The notes beneath the pieces were generated by a model, which was given only the letters and a program-made list of their open reading frames with translations, did no database searches and was not told the DNA's origin. This document shows, piece after piece, positions 45,466 to 53,292 of a stretch of 64,000 bases of DNA. The DNA comes from Flavobacterium oncorhynchi (GTDB lineage: Bacteria > Bacteroidota > Bacteroidia > Flavobacteriales > Flavobacteriaceae). Numbering within the stretch: the first letter of the stretch is position 1; every line of letters starts with the position of its first letter. The stretch is taken from assembly GCF_002217355.1 (NCBI RefSeq), contig NZ_MUHA01000010.1:96423-160422 (forward strand). Direction: 5' to 3'. Position numbers and translations under genes: made by a program.

Positions 45466-47028
45466 ATGAAGAAAATTCTACTTGCATTGTCGGTTGTCCT
45501 GCTTCTTTCGGGCTGTTATAAAGACGACATTAACGATCTAAAAAATGATGTCAATGATTTGAAAAACCGAATGGCACAATACGAGAACCTGCTTGATGTA
45601 TTAAACAAAAGGTTGTATGTGGTAAACTACGAAACTAAAGACGGAAGTTATGTAATTACAATGAGCGACGGATCTAAATTAAATGTTCGCAATACCTCAT
45701 CTTTTATAAAAATTGGCGAAAACGGAAACTGGTGGATCGATGGTGTAGATACTGGAAAATCTTCAAAAGGTGAAAGCGGAGCCAAAGGCGAAGCTGCAAA
45801 AATCACTATTGGAGCTAACGGAAACTGGTTTGTTGATAGTGTAGACACTGGCGTTTCTGCTTCTGGTCAAAAAGGAAAGGACGCTGCAGAAATTACATCT
45901 GTTGCATTGGCAAACGGAATTATGACTTTTACTTTTGCCGATGGCCGTACAATCAGCATCGTTGCAAGCGCTCCAGAAATTACACTGTCAAATCCAGCTG
46001 GAGGTTTTGCTGTTGATAAAATGCAATGGTTTAAAGTTCAGCCTCAATTAACAAACGCTGCAAACGCAACTTATAAATGGATTGTAAACAGCCAAGAAAT
46101 TGCTGCAACAGCTGACTTGTTCTATATTTTTAGTGCTGCAGGAACCTACAATATCGAGTTTAAAGCTAAAAATGGAGTTGGCGAAAGTTCTAGATCTTTT
46201 ACTGTTACTGTTGCTGAAAAAGCATATTTAAACAAAATTACACGTGTTTTTGACTTCTTTCCTGCTCCAGGACAATTTGTAAATGCTCTGCCTGCAGCAA
46301 CTGCCACAGATACTGACGAAACAATGCGTGTAAAAGCCGAAACAGCTTTAACAGCAGGAAACATGATTAGTCTTGGAGGATTTGGAGGATATGTACAATT
46401 TGGTTTTGACCATACGATTATCAATAAAGAAGGAAATGATTTTGTAGTTCTTGGAAACGCTTTTACAGATTGGGCTGAACCAGGAATTGTAATGGTTTCT
46501 TACGATGCAAATGGTAACGGAAAAGCAGATGATGAATGGTTTGAAATTGCAGGTTCTGAACACAATAAAACTACGACTATCAAAAATTACGAAATGACGT
46601 ATTATAAGCCAGAAGCCGAACCAACTAATCCGAACGAACCAAATTACATTCGTTGGACAGACAATCAAGGGCAAACTGGTTATATAGCAAAAAATCAATT
46701 CCACAAACAAACGTTTTTCCCTTTATGGAAAGGAAACAGTGTAACCTTTAAAGGAACTTTCTTAAAATCTAATATTTACGATAAATCTGGCGGAAAAGGA
46801 AACAACTGGGCAAATCCTGCTTACGAATGGGGCTATACTGACAACTGGGCTAATGCTGATGTAAGAGGTCAAATCGACATAAGCTGGGCTGTAAATGCAA
46901 AAGGAGAATCAGTAAAACTAAAAGGAGTTGACTTTATTAAAGTATACAATTCTAACCGTGCTGAAGGCGGATGGCTTGGAGAAGTTTCAACAGAAGTTTC
47001 AGGATTTAAAGATTTAAATTTACCATAA
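45466..47028 (+). CDS. Surface lipoprotein with DUF4988-like, repeat and PKD-like domains
   Basis: A 520-residue lipoprotein (LLSGC, Cys18). Order: short coiled coil (INDLKNDVNDLKNRMAQYEN), DUF4988-like domain (about 45-80), two copies of G-x-N-G-N-W-x-[IV]-D-[GS]-V-D-T-G with a collagen-like linker (KGESGAKGEAA), a PKD/Ig-like domain (about 170-265), and a C-terminal beta domain (about 265-520) with aromatic patches and acidic loops ('DANGNGKADDEWFEI'). It is the third gene of the B12-riboswitch operon. A B12-binding role (as for BtuH in Bacteroides) is a reasonable guess, not seen in the sequence. Confidence 0.75.
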   Translation: MKKILLALSVVLLLSGCYKDDINDLKNDVNDLKNRMAQYENLLDVLNKRLYVVNYETKDGSYVITMSDGSKLNVRNTSSFIKIGENGNWWIDGVDTGKSSKGESGAKGEAAKITIGANGNWFVDSVDTGVSASGQKGKDAAEITSVALANGIMTFTFADGRTISIVASAPEITLSNPAGGFAVDKMQWFKVQPQLTNAANATYKWIVNSQEIAATADLFYIFSAAGTYNIEFKAKNGVGESSRSFTVTVAEKAYLNKITRVFDFFPAPGQFVNALPAATATDTDETMRVKAETALTAGNMISLGGFGGYVQFGFDHTIINKEGNDFVVLGNAFTDWAEPGIVMVSYDANGNGKADDEWFEIAGSEHNKTTTIKNYEMTYYKPEAEPTNPNEPNYIRWTDNQGQTGYIAKNQFHKQTFFPLWKGNSVTFKGTFLKSNIYDKSGGKGNNWANPAYEWGYTDNWANADVRGQIDISWAVNAKGESVKLKGVDFIKVYNSNRAEGGWLGEVSTEVSGFKDLNLP

Positions 47029-47052
47029 TACAGCAATCTTATTTTTGAATAA

Positions 47053-47084
47053 AGGAAAGTCTCAGGATCTCTGAGACTTTTTTT
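47053..47084 (+). terminator. Terminator of the B12 uptake operon
   Basis: Stem AAAGTCTCAG / CTGAGACTTT with a T-run, 24 bases after the stop codon. Confidence 0.88.
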
Positions 47085-47239
47085 ATTTTGACGCCTAAAA
47101 ATCTTTCTAATCTGCGGCTGAAAAATAATTACACTTCTAAAACTGACTTAAAAACAAAACACTCAACACTTTACCTAAATCACACTCAAATTGTGAATAT
47201 CTATTTGTGTATTTTATGAGTTTTTTTTCCTGTAAAATC

Positions 47240-47247
47240 TATCTTTG
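47240..47247 (+). promoter_or_regulatory. -7 box of the DUF4494 gene
   Basis: TATCTTTG, exact TAnnTTTG match, 24 bases before the ATG. The TTG box is not at the usual distance. Confidence 0.55.
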
Positions 47248-47270
47248 GCATCCTTAAAAAAATTAAAGAG

Positions 47271-47819
47271 ATGAGCGCAATTTGGTACGAATGCAAAGTA
47301 AAATATAGAAAAACAGATGAAACTGGAGGCCAAAAAGTACTAACAGAACCTTATTTGGTAGATGCAGTATCTTATACAGAAGCTGAAAAAAGAATCAATG
47401 AAGAAATGGCTGCTTATATAAGTGAAGAATTCAAAATCACGAACATAAAAGTGGCAAATTATGCCGAAATTCATCCTTTTGAAAACACAGATCGCTGGTT
47501 TAGATCAAAAGTTTCATTGATCGCTTATGACGAAGAAAGCGGAAAAGAAAGAAAATCGAATATGTATATGCTGATTCAGGCAAATGATGTGAGAGAAGCT
47601 TACGACAATACGATTCATGTTATGAAAAACACTATGGGAGAATATTCGATTCCTGCCATTTCTGAATCACCAATTATGGATGTTTTCCCATACTTCAGCG
47701 GTGAAGAAGGAGAAACCGAAATGCTGGAAAGATTCAATGCTCTAAAAGCTTCTAAAACTGTAAAACCAGACGAAGAAACAGTAGATCATATGGAATTTGA
47801 AACTGCATTAGAAGAATAA
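47271..47819 (+). CDS. DUF4494 domain protein
   Basis: A 182-residue cytosolic protein conserved in Bacteroidota: MSAIWYECKVKYRKTDETG, 'EPYLVDAVSYTEAEKRINEE', AEIHPF, WFRSKVSLIAYDEESGKER and MYMLIQANDVREAY. No known function. It is a single gene with its own -7 box and terminator (47853-47881). Confidence 0.88.
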   Translation: MSAIWYECKVKYRKTDETGGQKVLTEPYLVDAVSYTEAEKRINEEMAAYISEEFKITNIKVANYAEIHPFENTDRWFRSKVSLIAYDEESGKERKSNMYMLIQANDVREAYDNTIHVMKNTMGEYSIPAISESPIMDVFPYFSGEEGETEMLERFNALKASKTVKPDEETVDHMEFETALEE

Positions 47820-47852
47820 ATTTCTTAAACTCCAAAAATTAAAATTACAAAT

Positions 47853-47881
47853 AAGCTTCAGAGAAATCTGGAGCTTTTTTT
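47853..47881 (+). terminator. Terminator of the DUF4494 gene
   Basis: AAGCTTCAGA / TCTGGAGCTT stem with a T-run, dispersed terminator family. Confidence 0.87.
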
Positions 47882-47984
47882 TATCTGCCAACACAACTTC
47901 TATTAATTATAAAATTAAAATAAATCATATATTCGTTATTACAAAACTGACCTAAAAGCACTTGTACACTAAACCAAAAATCCC

Positions 47985-49511
47985 ATGACAAAAAAAACAC
48001 TTGTTTTAATTGGATTTATCATTTTAAAATTTGTTTTACAGTACACGCTTTTAAGTCCTGAATATGATTTGCAGCGCGACGAATATTTACATCTCGATCA
48101 GGCGCACCATTTGGCTTGGGGCTATTTATCAGTTCCTCCCGTTACCTCATGGTTTTCTTACCTAATATTTCAACTCGGAAATTCCGTTTTTTGGGTTAAG
48201 TTCTTCCCTGCCCTTTTTGGCGCACTCACTCTTTTATTTGTTTGGAAAACAATTGAGGTTTTAAAAGGAAGTTTTTATGCATTGGTTCTTGGCGCTATAT
48301 GCATTTTGTTTTCGTCTCTTTTAAGACTCAATATGCTATATCAGCCCAACTCGCTCGACGTTTTGTGCTGGACACTATTTTATTATATCATAATTCAATA
48401 TATCACGACTCAAAAATCAAAATGGTTTTATATAGGCGCAATTGTATTTGCTTTTGGTTTTTTAAACAAATACAATATTCTTTTCCTGCTGATTGGTCTT
48501 TTACCCGCACTTTTACTGTCAAACCAAAGAAAAATACTAACCGAAAAAAAGCTGTATTCTGCCTTGCTTTTAGGACTTCTTTTAATCTTTCCAAACTTAT
48601 TATGGCAGTATAACAATCATTTTCCGATTGTACATCACATGAAAGAATTAGCAGAAACACAATTGGTAAATGTAGATCGTCTTGATTTTCTAAAAGAACA
48701 ACTTTTGTTTTTTATAGGATCTATCTTGGTTCTTTTGGCCGCTTTATACAGTTTATTATTTTACAAACCTTTTGCAAAATACAGGTTCTTTTTTGGGTCG
48801 ATAATTTTTACGCTGATTGTCTTTATTTATTTCAAAGCCAAAGCTTATTATGCCATTGGCTTATATCCTATTTATATTGCTTTTGGAGCCGTATACCTTT
48901 CTGAAGTTTTACAAAAAGGATGGAAATATTATTTGCGATATGTATTTGCAGCGATTCCGATATTATTGTTTATTCCGATGTACAATATTGCGTTTCCAAA
49001 CAAAACGCCAGAATACATTGTAAAACATCCTGAGAAGTATAAAAAACTAGGAATGCTTCGCTGGGAAGACGGAAAAGATCACAAACTGCCGCAAGATTTT
49101 GCCGATATGCTGGGCTGGAAAGAACTTGCCCGAAAAACGGATTCTGTTTACGGTTTATTCCCAAAATCAGAAAATACATTAGTGCTTTGCGATAATTACG
49201 GACAAGCGGGAGCAATAAATTTTTATACTCAAAAAGGAATAAAAGCTGTTTCTTTTAATGCTGATTATGTGAATTGGTTTAATCTGAATATCAAATACCA
49301 AAACCTGATTAGAGTTAAGGAATTTGAAGAAAACAGCAATGAACTCGCAGAAACAAGTCCGTATTTTGAAGCTGCTTTTATTGCCGGTGAAATAACAAAC
49401 CAATACGCAAGAGAATACAAAACAACCCTTTTTGTTTTTACCAATGCCAAAATCAATATCAACAAAAGATTGGAGCAGGAAATTAAAGAAGAAAAAAATT
49501 ATGCCGACTAA
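47985..49511 (+). CDS. Glycosyltransferase family 39 (ArnT/PMT-like) membrane protein
   Basis: A 508-residue integral membrane protein with about ten helices. The first periplasmic loop has 'YDLQRDEYLHLDQAHHLAWG' with the R-D-E acidic motif typical of GT-C enzymes of family 39, and W-x-x-Y-x-S-x-P-P follows. The soluble C-terminal part (about 345-508) faces the periplasm. It transfers a sugar from a polyprenyl-phosphate donor to an unknown acceptor (lipid A or protein). The end overlaps the DUF4269 gene by 11 bases. Confidence 0.85.
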   Translation: MTKKTLVLIGFIILKFVLQYTLLSPEYDLQRDEYLHLDQAHHLAWGYLSVPPVTSWFSYLIFQLGNSVFWVKFFPALFGALTLLFVWKTIEVLKGSFYALVLGAICILFSSLLRLNMLYQPNSLDVLCWTLFYYIIIQYITTQKSKWFYIGAIVFAFGFLNKYNILFLLIGLLPALLLSNQRKILTEKKLYSALLLGLLLIFPNLLWQYNNHFPIVHHMKELAETQLVNVDRLDFLKEQLLFFIGSILVLLAALYSLLFYKPFAKYRFFFGSIIFTLIVFIYFKAKAYYAIGLYPIYIAFGAVYLSEVLQKGWKYYLRYVFAAIPILLFIPMYNIAFPNKTPEYIVKHPEKYKKLGMLRWEDGKDHKLPQDFADMLGWKELARKTDSVYGLFPKSENTLVLCDNYGQAGAINFYTQKGIKAVSFNADYVNWFNLNIKYQNLIRVKEFEENSNELAETSPYFEAAFIAGEITNQYAREYKTTLFVFTNAKININKRLEQEIKEEKNYAD

Positions 49512-50040
49512 AAATATGATTGATTTTAGTTCTATTACCTATTTAAAAACAGGAAATTCAAAGCAAGTTCGAGTTTATGAAATCTTAACCCAAAATAAGA
49601 TTTTAGAAATGCTGTCTGAATTTGATCCTATTTTAACCGGCACTATTCCTATAAGTATTGATATTGAAAACAGCGATCTCGATATTATTTGTTATTGGAC
49701 AAACAAAACCGATTTTGTATCCAAAATTTCCACAGCTTTTAGTACTAAACCTGAGTTTAAAATTAGAAACAGTTTGATCAATAATAATGAATCTGTTATT
49801 GCAAATTTTAAAATTGATAGTTTTGAAATAGAGATCTTCGGGCAAAATACTCCGACTAAAAATCAAAACGCCTATAAACATATGCTTATTGAACATCAAA
49901 TTCTACAATCCAAAGACGAGAATTTTAGATTAAAAATCATAGCACTCAAACAAAATGGTTATAAAACAGAACCTGCTTTTGGCAAATTATTGGGTTTAAA
50001 AAACGATCCTTACGCAGAATTACTGAATTACAAAATCTAA
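49501..50040 (+). CDS. DUF4269 domain protein, nucleotidyltransferase-like
   Basis: A 179-residue protein starting MPTKNMIDF inside the end of the GT39 gene. 'ILTGTIPISIDIENSDLDII' followed by CYW looks like the G-x-D-x-D strand-loop of minimal nucleotidyltransferases, and 'KIDSFEIEIFGQNTPTKNQN' gives a further acidic residue. The length fits DUF4269. Function unknown. The longer frame from 49432 lies within GT39 and is not used. An ATG at 49516 is an alternative. Confidence 0.8.
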   Translation: MPTKNMIDFSSITYLKTGNSKQVRVYEILTQNKILEMLSEFDPILTGTIPISIDIENSDLDIICYWTNKTDFVSKISTAFSTKPEFKIRNSLINNNESVIANFKIDSFEIEIFGQNTPTKNQNAYKHMLIEHQILQSKDENFRLKIIALKQNGYKTEPAFGKLLGLKNDPYAELLNYKI

Positions 50041-50126
50041 CCAAGAACAAACACCAAATACAACACATTAAAAAACAATCAATTAGAATCTAAAAAGCAA
50101 TAATTCAAAATTTTTCAGTTATTTCT

Positions 50127-50156
50127 TTGGATAACCGTATTTAGTGCTTATCTTTG
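50127..50156 (+). promoter_or_regulatory. Promoter of tRNA-fMet copy 2
   Basis: TTG (50127-50129), 19 bases, TATCTTTG (50149-50156). From the -7 box on, the sequence is identical to copy 1. Confidence 0.8.
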
Positions 50157-50168
50157 CACCCGAAACAT

Positions 50169-50241
50169 CGCGGGATAGAGCAGTAGGCAGCTCGTCGGGC
50201 TCATAACCCGAAGGTCACAGGTTCGAGTCCTGTTCCCGCTA
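50169..50241 (+). tRNA. Initiator tRNA-fMet (CAT), copy 2
   Basis: Identical in all 73 bases to 5499-5571, anticodon at 50202-50204, GGG/CCC anticodon stem and C1/T72 mismatch. About 20 bases before it are also identical. The downstream bases CTAAGACAAAGCTTCAGAG differ from those behind copy 1 but match those behind the tail repeats T2 and T3. Confidence 0.97.
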
Positions 50242-50248
50242 CTAAGAC

Positions 50249-50280
50249 AAAGCTTCAGAGAAATCTGAGGCTTTTTTTTT
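50249..50280 (+). terminator. Terminator of tRNA-fMet copy 2
   Basis: AAGCTTCAGA / TCTGAGGCTT stem (one mismatch) with nine or more T residues. Confidence 0.87.
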
Positions 50281-50371
50281 AAACTACGACTTAAACTATT
50301 ATAAACAATAGATTACCTACAGTCTTTGTTCGATAAAAAATAAATTATATTATAATCGTAATTAAAATCCA

Positions 50372-51466
50372 ATGCTTAAAAAAAACAAACCCCAAGTTCT
50401 ATTTTTTATTCTTTTAAATTTATTTTTCACCCTTAACTCATTTGCTCAAAAAAGTATTTACGCTGGAATTGAAATTGGACGCAGAGCTATTAAAGTTTCT
50501 GTTGTTGATGTAAATAATATTAAAAAAGCTGATTATAAAATACTTTCTTTCTGGACAGAAAGAATTCCATTTGCCGATCATATCAGCGCTTCTGGAAAAC
50601 TTACACCAGAAGACATAAACAAAACGAGTCTGACTATAGTCGATCAATTAAAAAAAATCAAAGCCGACTATAAAATGCTGGACGAAAATATCTTTATCGT
50701 TGCGGCTCCTGTCTTTGCATCTGCCAGCAACTTTGATGTTTTAAAAAGTAAAATCATTTCTCTTACCAGTAAAGAACTTGAAATACTTGATGGTACTGAA
50801 GAAGCCAAAACGTTAGTTAAAGGTGCAATACCACCTGTTGATTATGCAAATGCTTTTCTTTTGGATATTGGCGCTCAAACTACTAAAGGCGGTTATATTG
50901 ACGAACTTAAAGACAATAAATTAGAGTTTATTCCTCTAGAACTTGATTTTGGCACCATGACGCTTACCGATGCTGTAGAAAAAACAGTAACCAATAAAAG
51001 TCAGCTTAATGATATGTCAACCTATCAAGAAAAGTCATTTGATTTTAATCCAAAATTACGCAAGAAAACTAAAGAGCTGTTTGACGCGAATCCGCTTTTA
51101 ATGAAAAAAGACAAATTATATTTGTCTGGTGGTGCTGTTTGGGCGTTTTCAACGTTGTACTATGATGAAAACGTTAAAGATCATTACATTCCTTTGACGC
51201 TTCAAGATGTTATCGATTATGATGCTATTCTGAAAAATAACTTTGGAAAATTTACAAACCTTGCCAAAACCAACAAAGAAATGGCGAGAGTTTTAAGCAC
51301 TTATGACCAGAAATACCTTATTTCGGCAAACAACATATTGGTAACGTGCTTAGAAAGTATTCCAAATTTAGAAACAAAGAAAATATATTTTGTAAAAGAA
51401 GGACAGGTAACTTGGCTGATCTCTTACATTGCCGATCGCTCTAAAAAAGTAAATACTAATTTTTAA
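50372..51466 (+). CDS. Exported Ppx/GppA-like (actin-fold) protein
   Basis: A 364-residue protein with a signal peptide (to about residue 26, SFAQ) and an ASKHA-type fold of the exopolyphosphatase group. 'IYAGIEIGRRAIKVSVVDV' is the first phosphate loop, with I-E-I-G instead of the usual I-D-[LIMC]-G; 'AFLLDIGAQTTKGGYID' is the second, and LYLSGGAVWAFSTL the adenosine-type loop. Ppx/GppA enzymes are normally cytosolic, so export is odd. It may be a periplasmic binding or phosphatase variant. A terminator follows. Confidence 0.75.
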   Translation: MLKKNKPQVLFFILLNLFFTLNSFAQKSIYAGIEIGRRAIKVSVVDVNNIKKADYKILSFWTERIPFADHISASGKLTPEDINKTSLTIVDQLKKIKADYKMLDENIFIVAAPVFASASNFDVLKSKIISLTSKELEILDGTEEAKTLVKGAIPPVDYANAFLLDIGAQTTKGGYIDELKDNKLEFIPLELDFGTMTLTDAVEKTVTNKSQLNDMSTYQEKSFDFNPKLRKKTKELFDANPLLMKKDKLYLSGGAVWAFSTLYYDENVKDHYIPLTLQDVIDYDAILKNNFGKFTNLAKTNKEMARVLSTYDQKYLISANNILVTCLESIPNLETKKIYFVKEGQVTWLISYIADRSKKVNTNF

Positions 51467-51526
51467 AGATCACTATTTAACACACATATTGCACAATTGT
51501 TATTCGATTTTGCATTTTAAACTCAT

Positions 51527-51558
51527 TAAAGCTTCAGAGAAATCTGGAGCTTTTTTTA
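51527..51558 (+). terminator. Terminator behind the Ppx/GppA-like gene
   Basis: AAAGCTTCAGA / TCTGGAGCTTT stem with a T-run. Confidence 0.87.
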
Positions 51559-51648
51559 TTGATTTTGGTTGGAAAGTGAAGAAATGCTTTAATATGTGTG
51601 TTTTTAGTTTTGAATAAAAATGAATACTTGCGTAATTTTTTTAGTTAA

Positions 51649-51669
51649 AACTCTTTGCGGAGCGGGGAA
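51649..51669 (+). repeat. 21-base direct repeat, left copy
   Basis: AACTCTTTGCGG then AGCGGGGAA, identical to 53019-53039. The pair spans the transposase and small-gene region. Confidence 0.7.
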
Positions 51670-51710
51670 TAAATTATTACGAGCAATCCATGACCATTAT
51701 CTACCATAAA

Positions 51711-51888
51711 TGCAGTTTATTTAGTATGTATATTATACCTAACAGTATAAAGGCAATACCCCCGCATAACCCCTAAAATTAACACTTACTAGTGGATATG
51801 AAGGTGATCTTTTTAACATAAAAACAATAATTCCTACTCCAAAAATGATCATCAAAATGCCAATACCAGTATCATCTATTACCCCCAT
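51711..51888 (-). pseudogene. Small two-helix membrane protein gene, frameshifted
   Basis: From the ATG at 51888 the frame reads MGVIDDTGIGILMIIFGVG, a membrane helix, and then 'VNFRGYAG'. At a run of five G (plus-strand C, 51759-51763) it runs on only to a stop at 51739. One extra base there would join GGIAFILLGIIYILNKLHLW and a stop at 51711, making a sensible two-helix protein of about 58 residues. This suggests a one-base deletion, phase variation or a sequencing error. Confidence 0.5.
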
Positions 51889-51899
51889 TTTGTTACTTT

Positions 51900-52121
51900 T
51901 TAATTAGATCTTTTATTTATGTTTAAGTTTTCAAATTCTTCGATAATATCATGTATAATCTCCCGCTTCCATCCATCAAAACCTCTTCCTATTCCAGTTA
52001 TTTTCTTTCCGTTAATGAAAAATCTCAATTCGTCAGCCTCACTTCCTCTTGCTCCTATTTCAGGTTTGTATGAGAAACTAAGTTGTTCTTTCTTCACTTT
52101 TTCAGAATAACTATTTATCAT
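51900..52121 (-). CDS. Small hypothetical protein
   Basis: A 73-residue soluble protein starting MINSYSEKVKKEQLSFSYK, with 'FFINGKKITGIGRGFDGWKR' and an acidic helical end (IIHDIIEEFENLN). No family recognised. A longer frame from 52172 begins MNTLQSR within the direct repeat (52152-52303) and probably reflects the repeat rather than the gene. It lies downstream of the transposase gene in the same orientation. Confidence 0.5.
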   Translation of the reverse strand: MINSYSEKVKKEQLSFSYKPEIGARGSEADELRFFINGKKITGIGRGFDGWKREIIHDIIEEFENLNINKRSN

Positions 52122-52151
52122 TTTTTTTTTATAACAGAAACATATTGAATT

Positions 52152-52303
52152 CCTGCTCTGCAAAGTGTTCATGACAAGCGCTGCGCAAATGTCTCTGACT
52201 TTGCGCTACCTTATCTTTCTTCTTAAAAAATGTAAACCTCTAAAAGTCTCTGACTTTATTACAAAAATCACTTAATAATGATTATCCCTAAAAACAGATT
52301 TTA
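52152..52303. repeat. About 150-base direct repeat, left copy
   Basis: Matches 53365-53513 at high identity: CCTGCTCTGCAAAGT, ATGACAAGCGCTGCGCAAA, CTACCTTATCTT, AAAAGTCTCTGACTTTATTA. The end covers the last ten or so codons of the transposase gene. Confidence 0.85.
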
Positions 52304-53008
52304 GATCAAAAACATTTACAATTGGATTATCTGCTTTCTCAATATTTAGCAATCCAGAATCATTAACATAGTTACTTGCACTTGAATAAATATATTCTGA
52401 CGCTCGATTTACATAACCAGCTCTTACTGGATTTAAATGTATATAATCTAATTTAGTCCACATAAATTTATTACTGTAAATTTCTTCTGCATGGTTTCCA
52501 TACTGCCAAAATTGATAAAGCTTGTTTCTAGTATGTTTTTCTGCCGCTAGTTTAAATCGCTCAAGCATCCACTCTCTCCTGCTCTCTGGGCTGTTTTGTA
52601 TTTTTTCTAAAATAGATTTTGCTATAAACTTTTTAAAATCTCTTATTAAATCCGATAACTTTCCGTCTTCTGATTGTATAATCAGATGAATATGATTACT
52701 CATAATTACATAACCATACAATATCATTCCTTTATTTTTAATACAATAATCCAAACACTCAATTACGATATCTCTATAACTTTGACGTGTAAAAACATCT
52801 ATCCAGTCCACTACAGTTGATGTGATAAAATGTGGTAGTTTTTGATCTCTAATAACATATCCTTCTTTCATTGCGTTTTTCTTACAAAAGTATAAGTTTT
52901 AGACTACATACTTTAAAAAAAATAACCATAAAAAGTCGGGAGACTTTTAGCCCATTATAATTTCTAAGGAATAAAAAAATTGCGCAAAGTCAGAGACATT
53001 TGCGCAGC
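52178..53008. repeat. Inverted REP pair around the transposase
   Basis: 52180-52206 (GCTGCGCAAATGTCTCTGAC, then TTTGCGC) recurs as its exact reverse complement at 52982-53008. The transposase gene lies between them. Smaller hairpins of the same core, AAAGTC-TCT-GACTTT (52242-52257) and AAAAGTC-GGGA-GACTTTT (about 52932-52950), also occur here. Such flanking inverted REPs are usual for REP-associated transposases. Confidence 0.75.
52272..52871 (-). CDS. REP-associated tyrosine transposase (IS200-like, RAYT)
   Basis: A 199-residue Y1/HUH-type protein. HUH motif NHIHLII near residue 66 (H-x-H), start 'LPHFITSTVVDWIDVFTR', then RDFKKFIAKSILEKI and the family motif YIHLNPVRAGYV near 155, as in RAYT/TnpA-REP proteins. 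The catalytic Tyr is probably within 'SASNYVNDSG' or the segment before it; I cannot be sure which. It processes single-stranded REP hairpins. Inverted REP copies lie on both sides and a solo REP is at 21524-21543. The last nine codons recur at 53483-53512. Confidence 0.9.
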   Translation of the reverse strand: MKEGYVIRDQKLPHFITSTVVDWIDVFTRQSYRDIVIECLDYCIKNKGMILYGYVIMSNHIHLIIQSEDGKLSDLIRDFKKFIAKSILEKIQNSPESRREWMLERFKLAAEKHTRNKLYQFWQYGNHAEEIYSNKFMWTKLDYIHLNPVRAGYVNRASEYIYSSASNYVNDSGLLNIEKADNPIVNVFDLKSVFRDNHY

Positions 53009-53018
53009 TTTTTATGAG

Positions 53019-53039
53019 AACTCTTTGCGGAGCGGGGAA
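53019..53039 (+). repeat. 21-base direct repeat, right copy
   Basis: Identical to 51649-51669, eleven bases after the right REP. Confidence 0.7.
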
Positions 53040-53046
53040 ATACTCT

Positions 53047-53289
53047 CTATTTATTGCTCTTTGCTCTTGGATTTGATTTTTTTTTATTAACAGAGTCTAA
53101 TTTTTTTACAACAAAATTTTTAATTGTATCCAGTGGTTCTTCTTTTTTCTCTTTCCATTCTTTTTGGACTTTATTTAAATCCTTAGCCATTTTTGCTACG
53201 CCATTACCGAAATTGATTCCGATAAAAGCATAAAAACCAACAACGACAATTATTAAAAATAGTATAGTATAAAAAAGCTTTTTTTTCAT
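53047..53289 (-). CDS. Small Lys-rich single-helix membrane protein
   Basis: An 80-residue protein: one helix (about 5-26, FYTILFLIIVVVGFYAFIG) and a strongly basic, coiled-coil-like tail ('MAKDLNKVQKEWKEKKEE', VNKKKSNPRAKSNK). No family recognised. It follows within three bases a short Glu/Lys-rich fragment (53293-53385) that may be the remainder of a partner gene cut by the repeat. Confidence 0.5.
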   Translation of the reverse strand: MKKKLFYTILFLIIVVVGFYAFIGINFGNGVAKMAKDLNKVQKEWKEKKEEPLDTIKNFVVKKLDSVNKKKSNPRAKSNK

Positions 53290-53292
53290 TTT

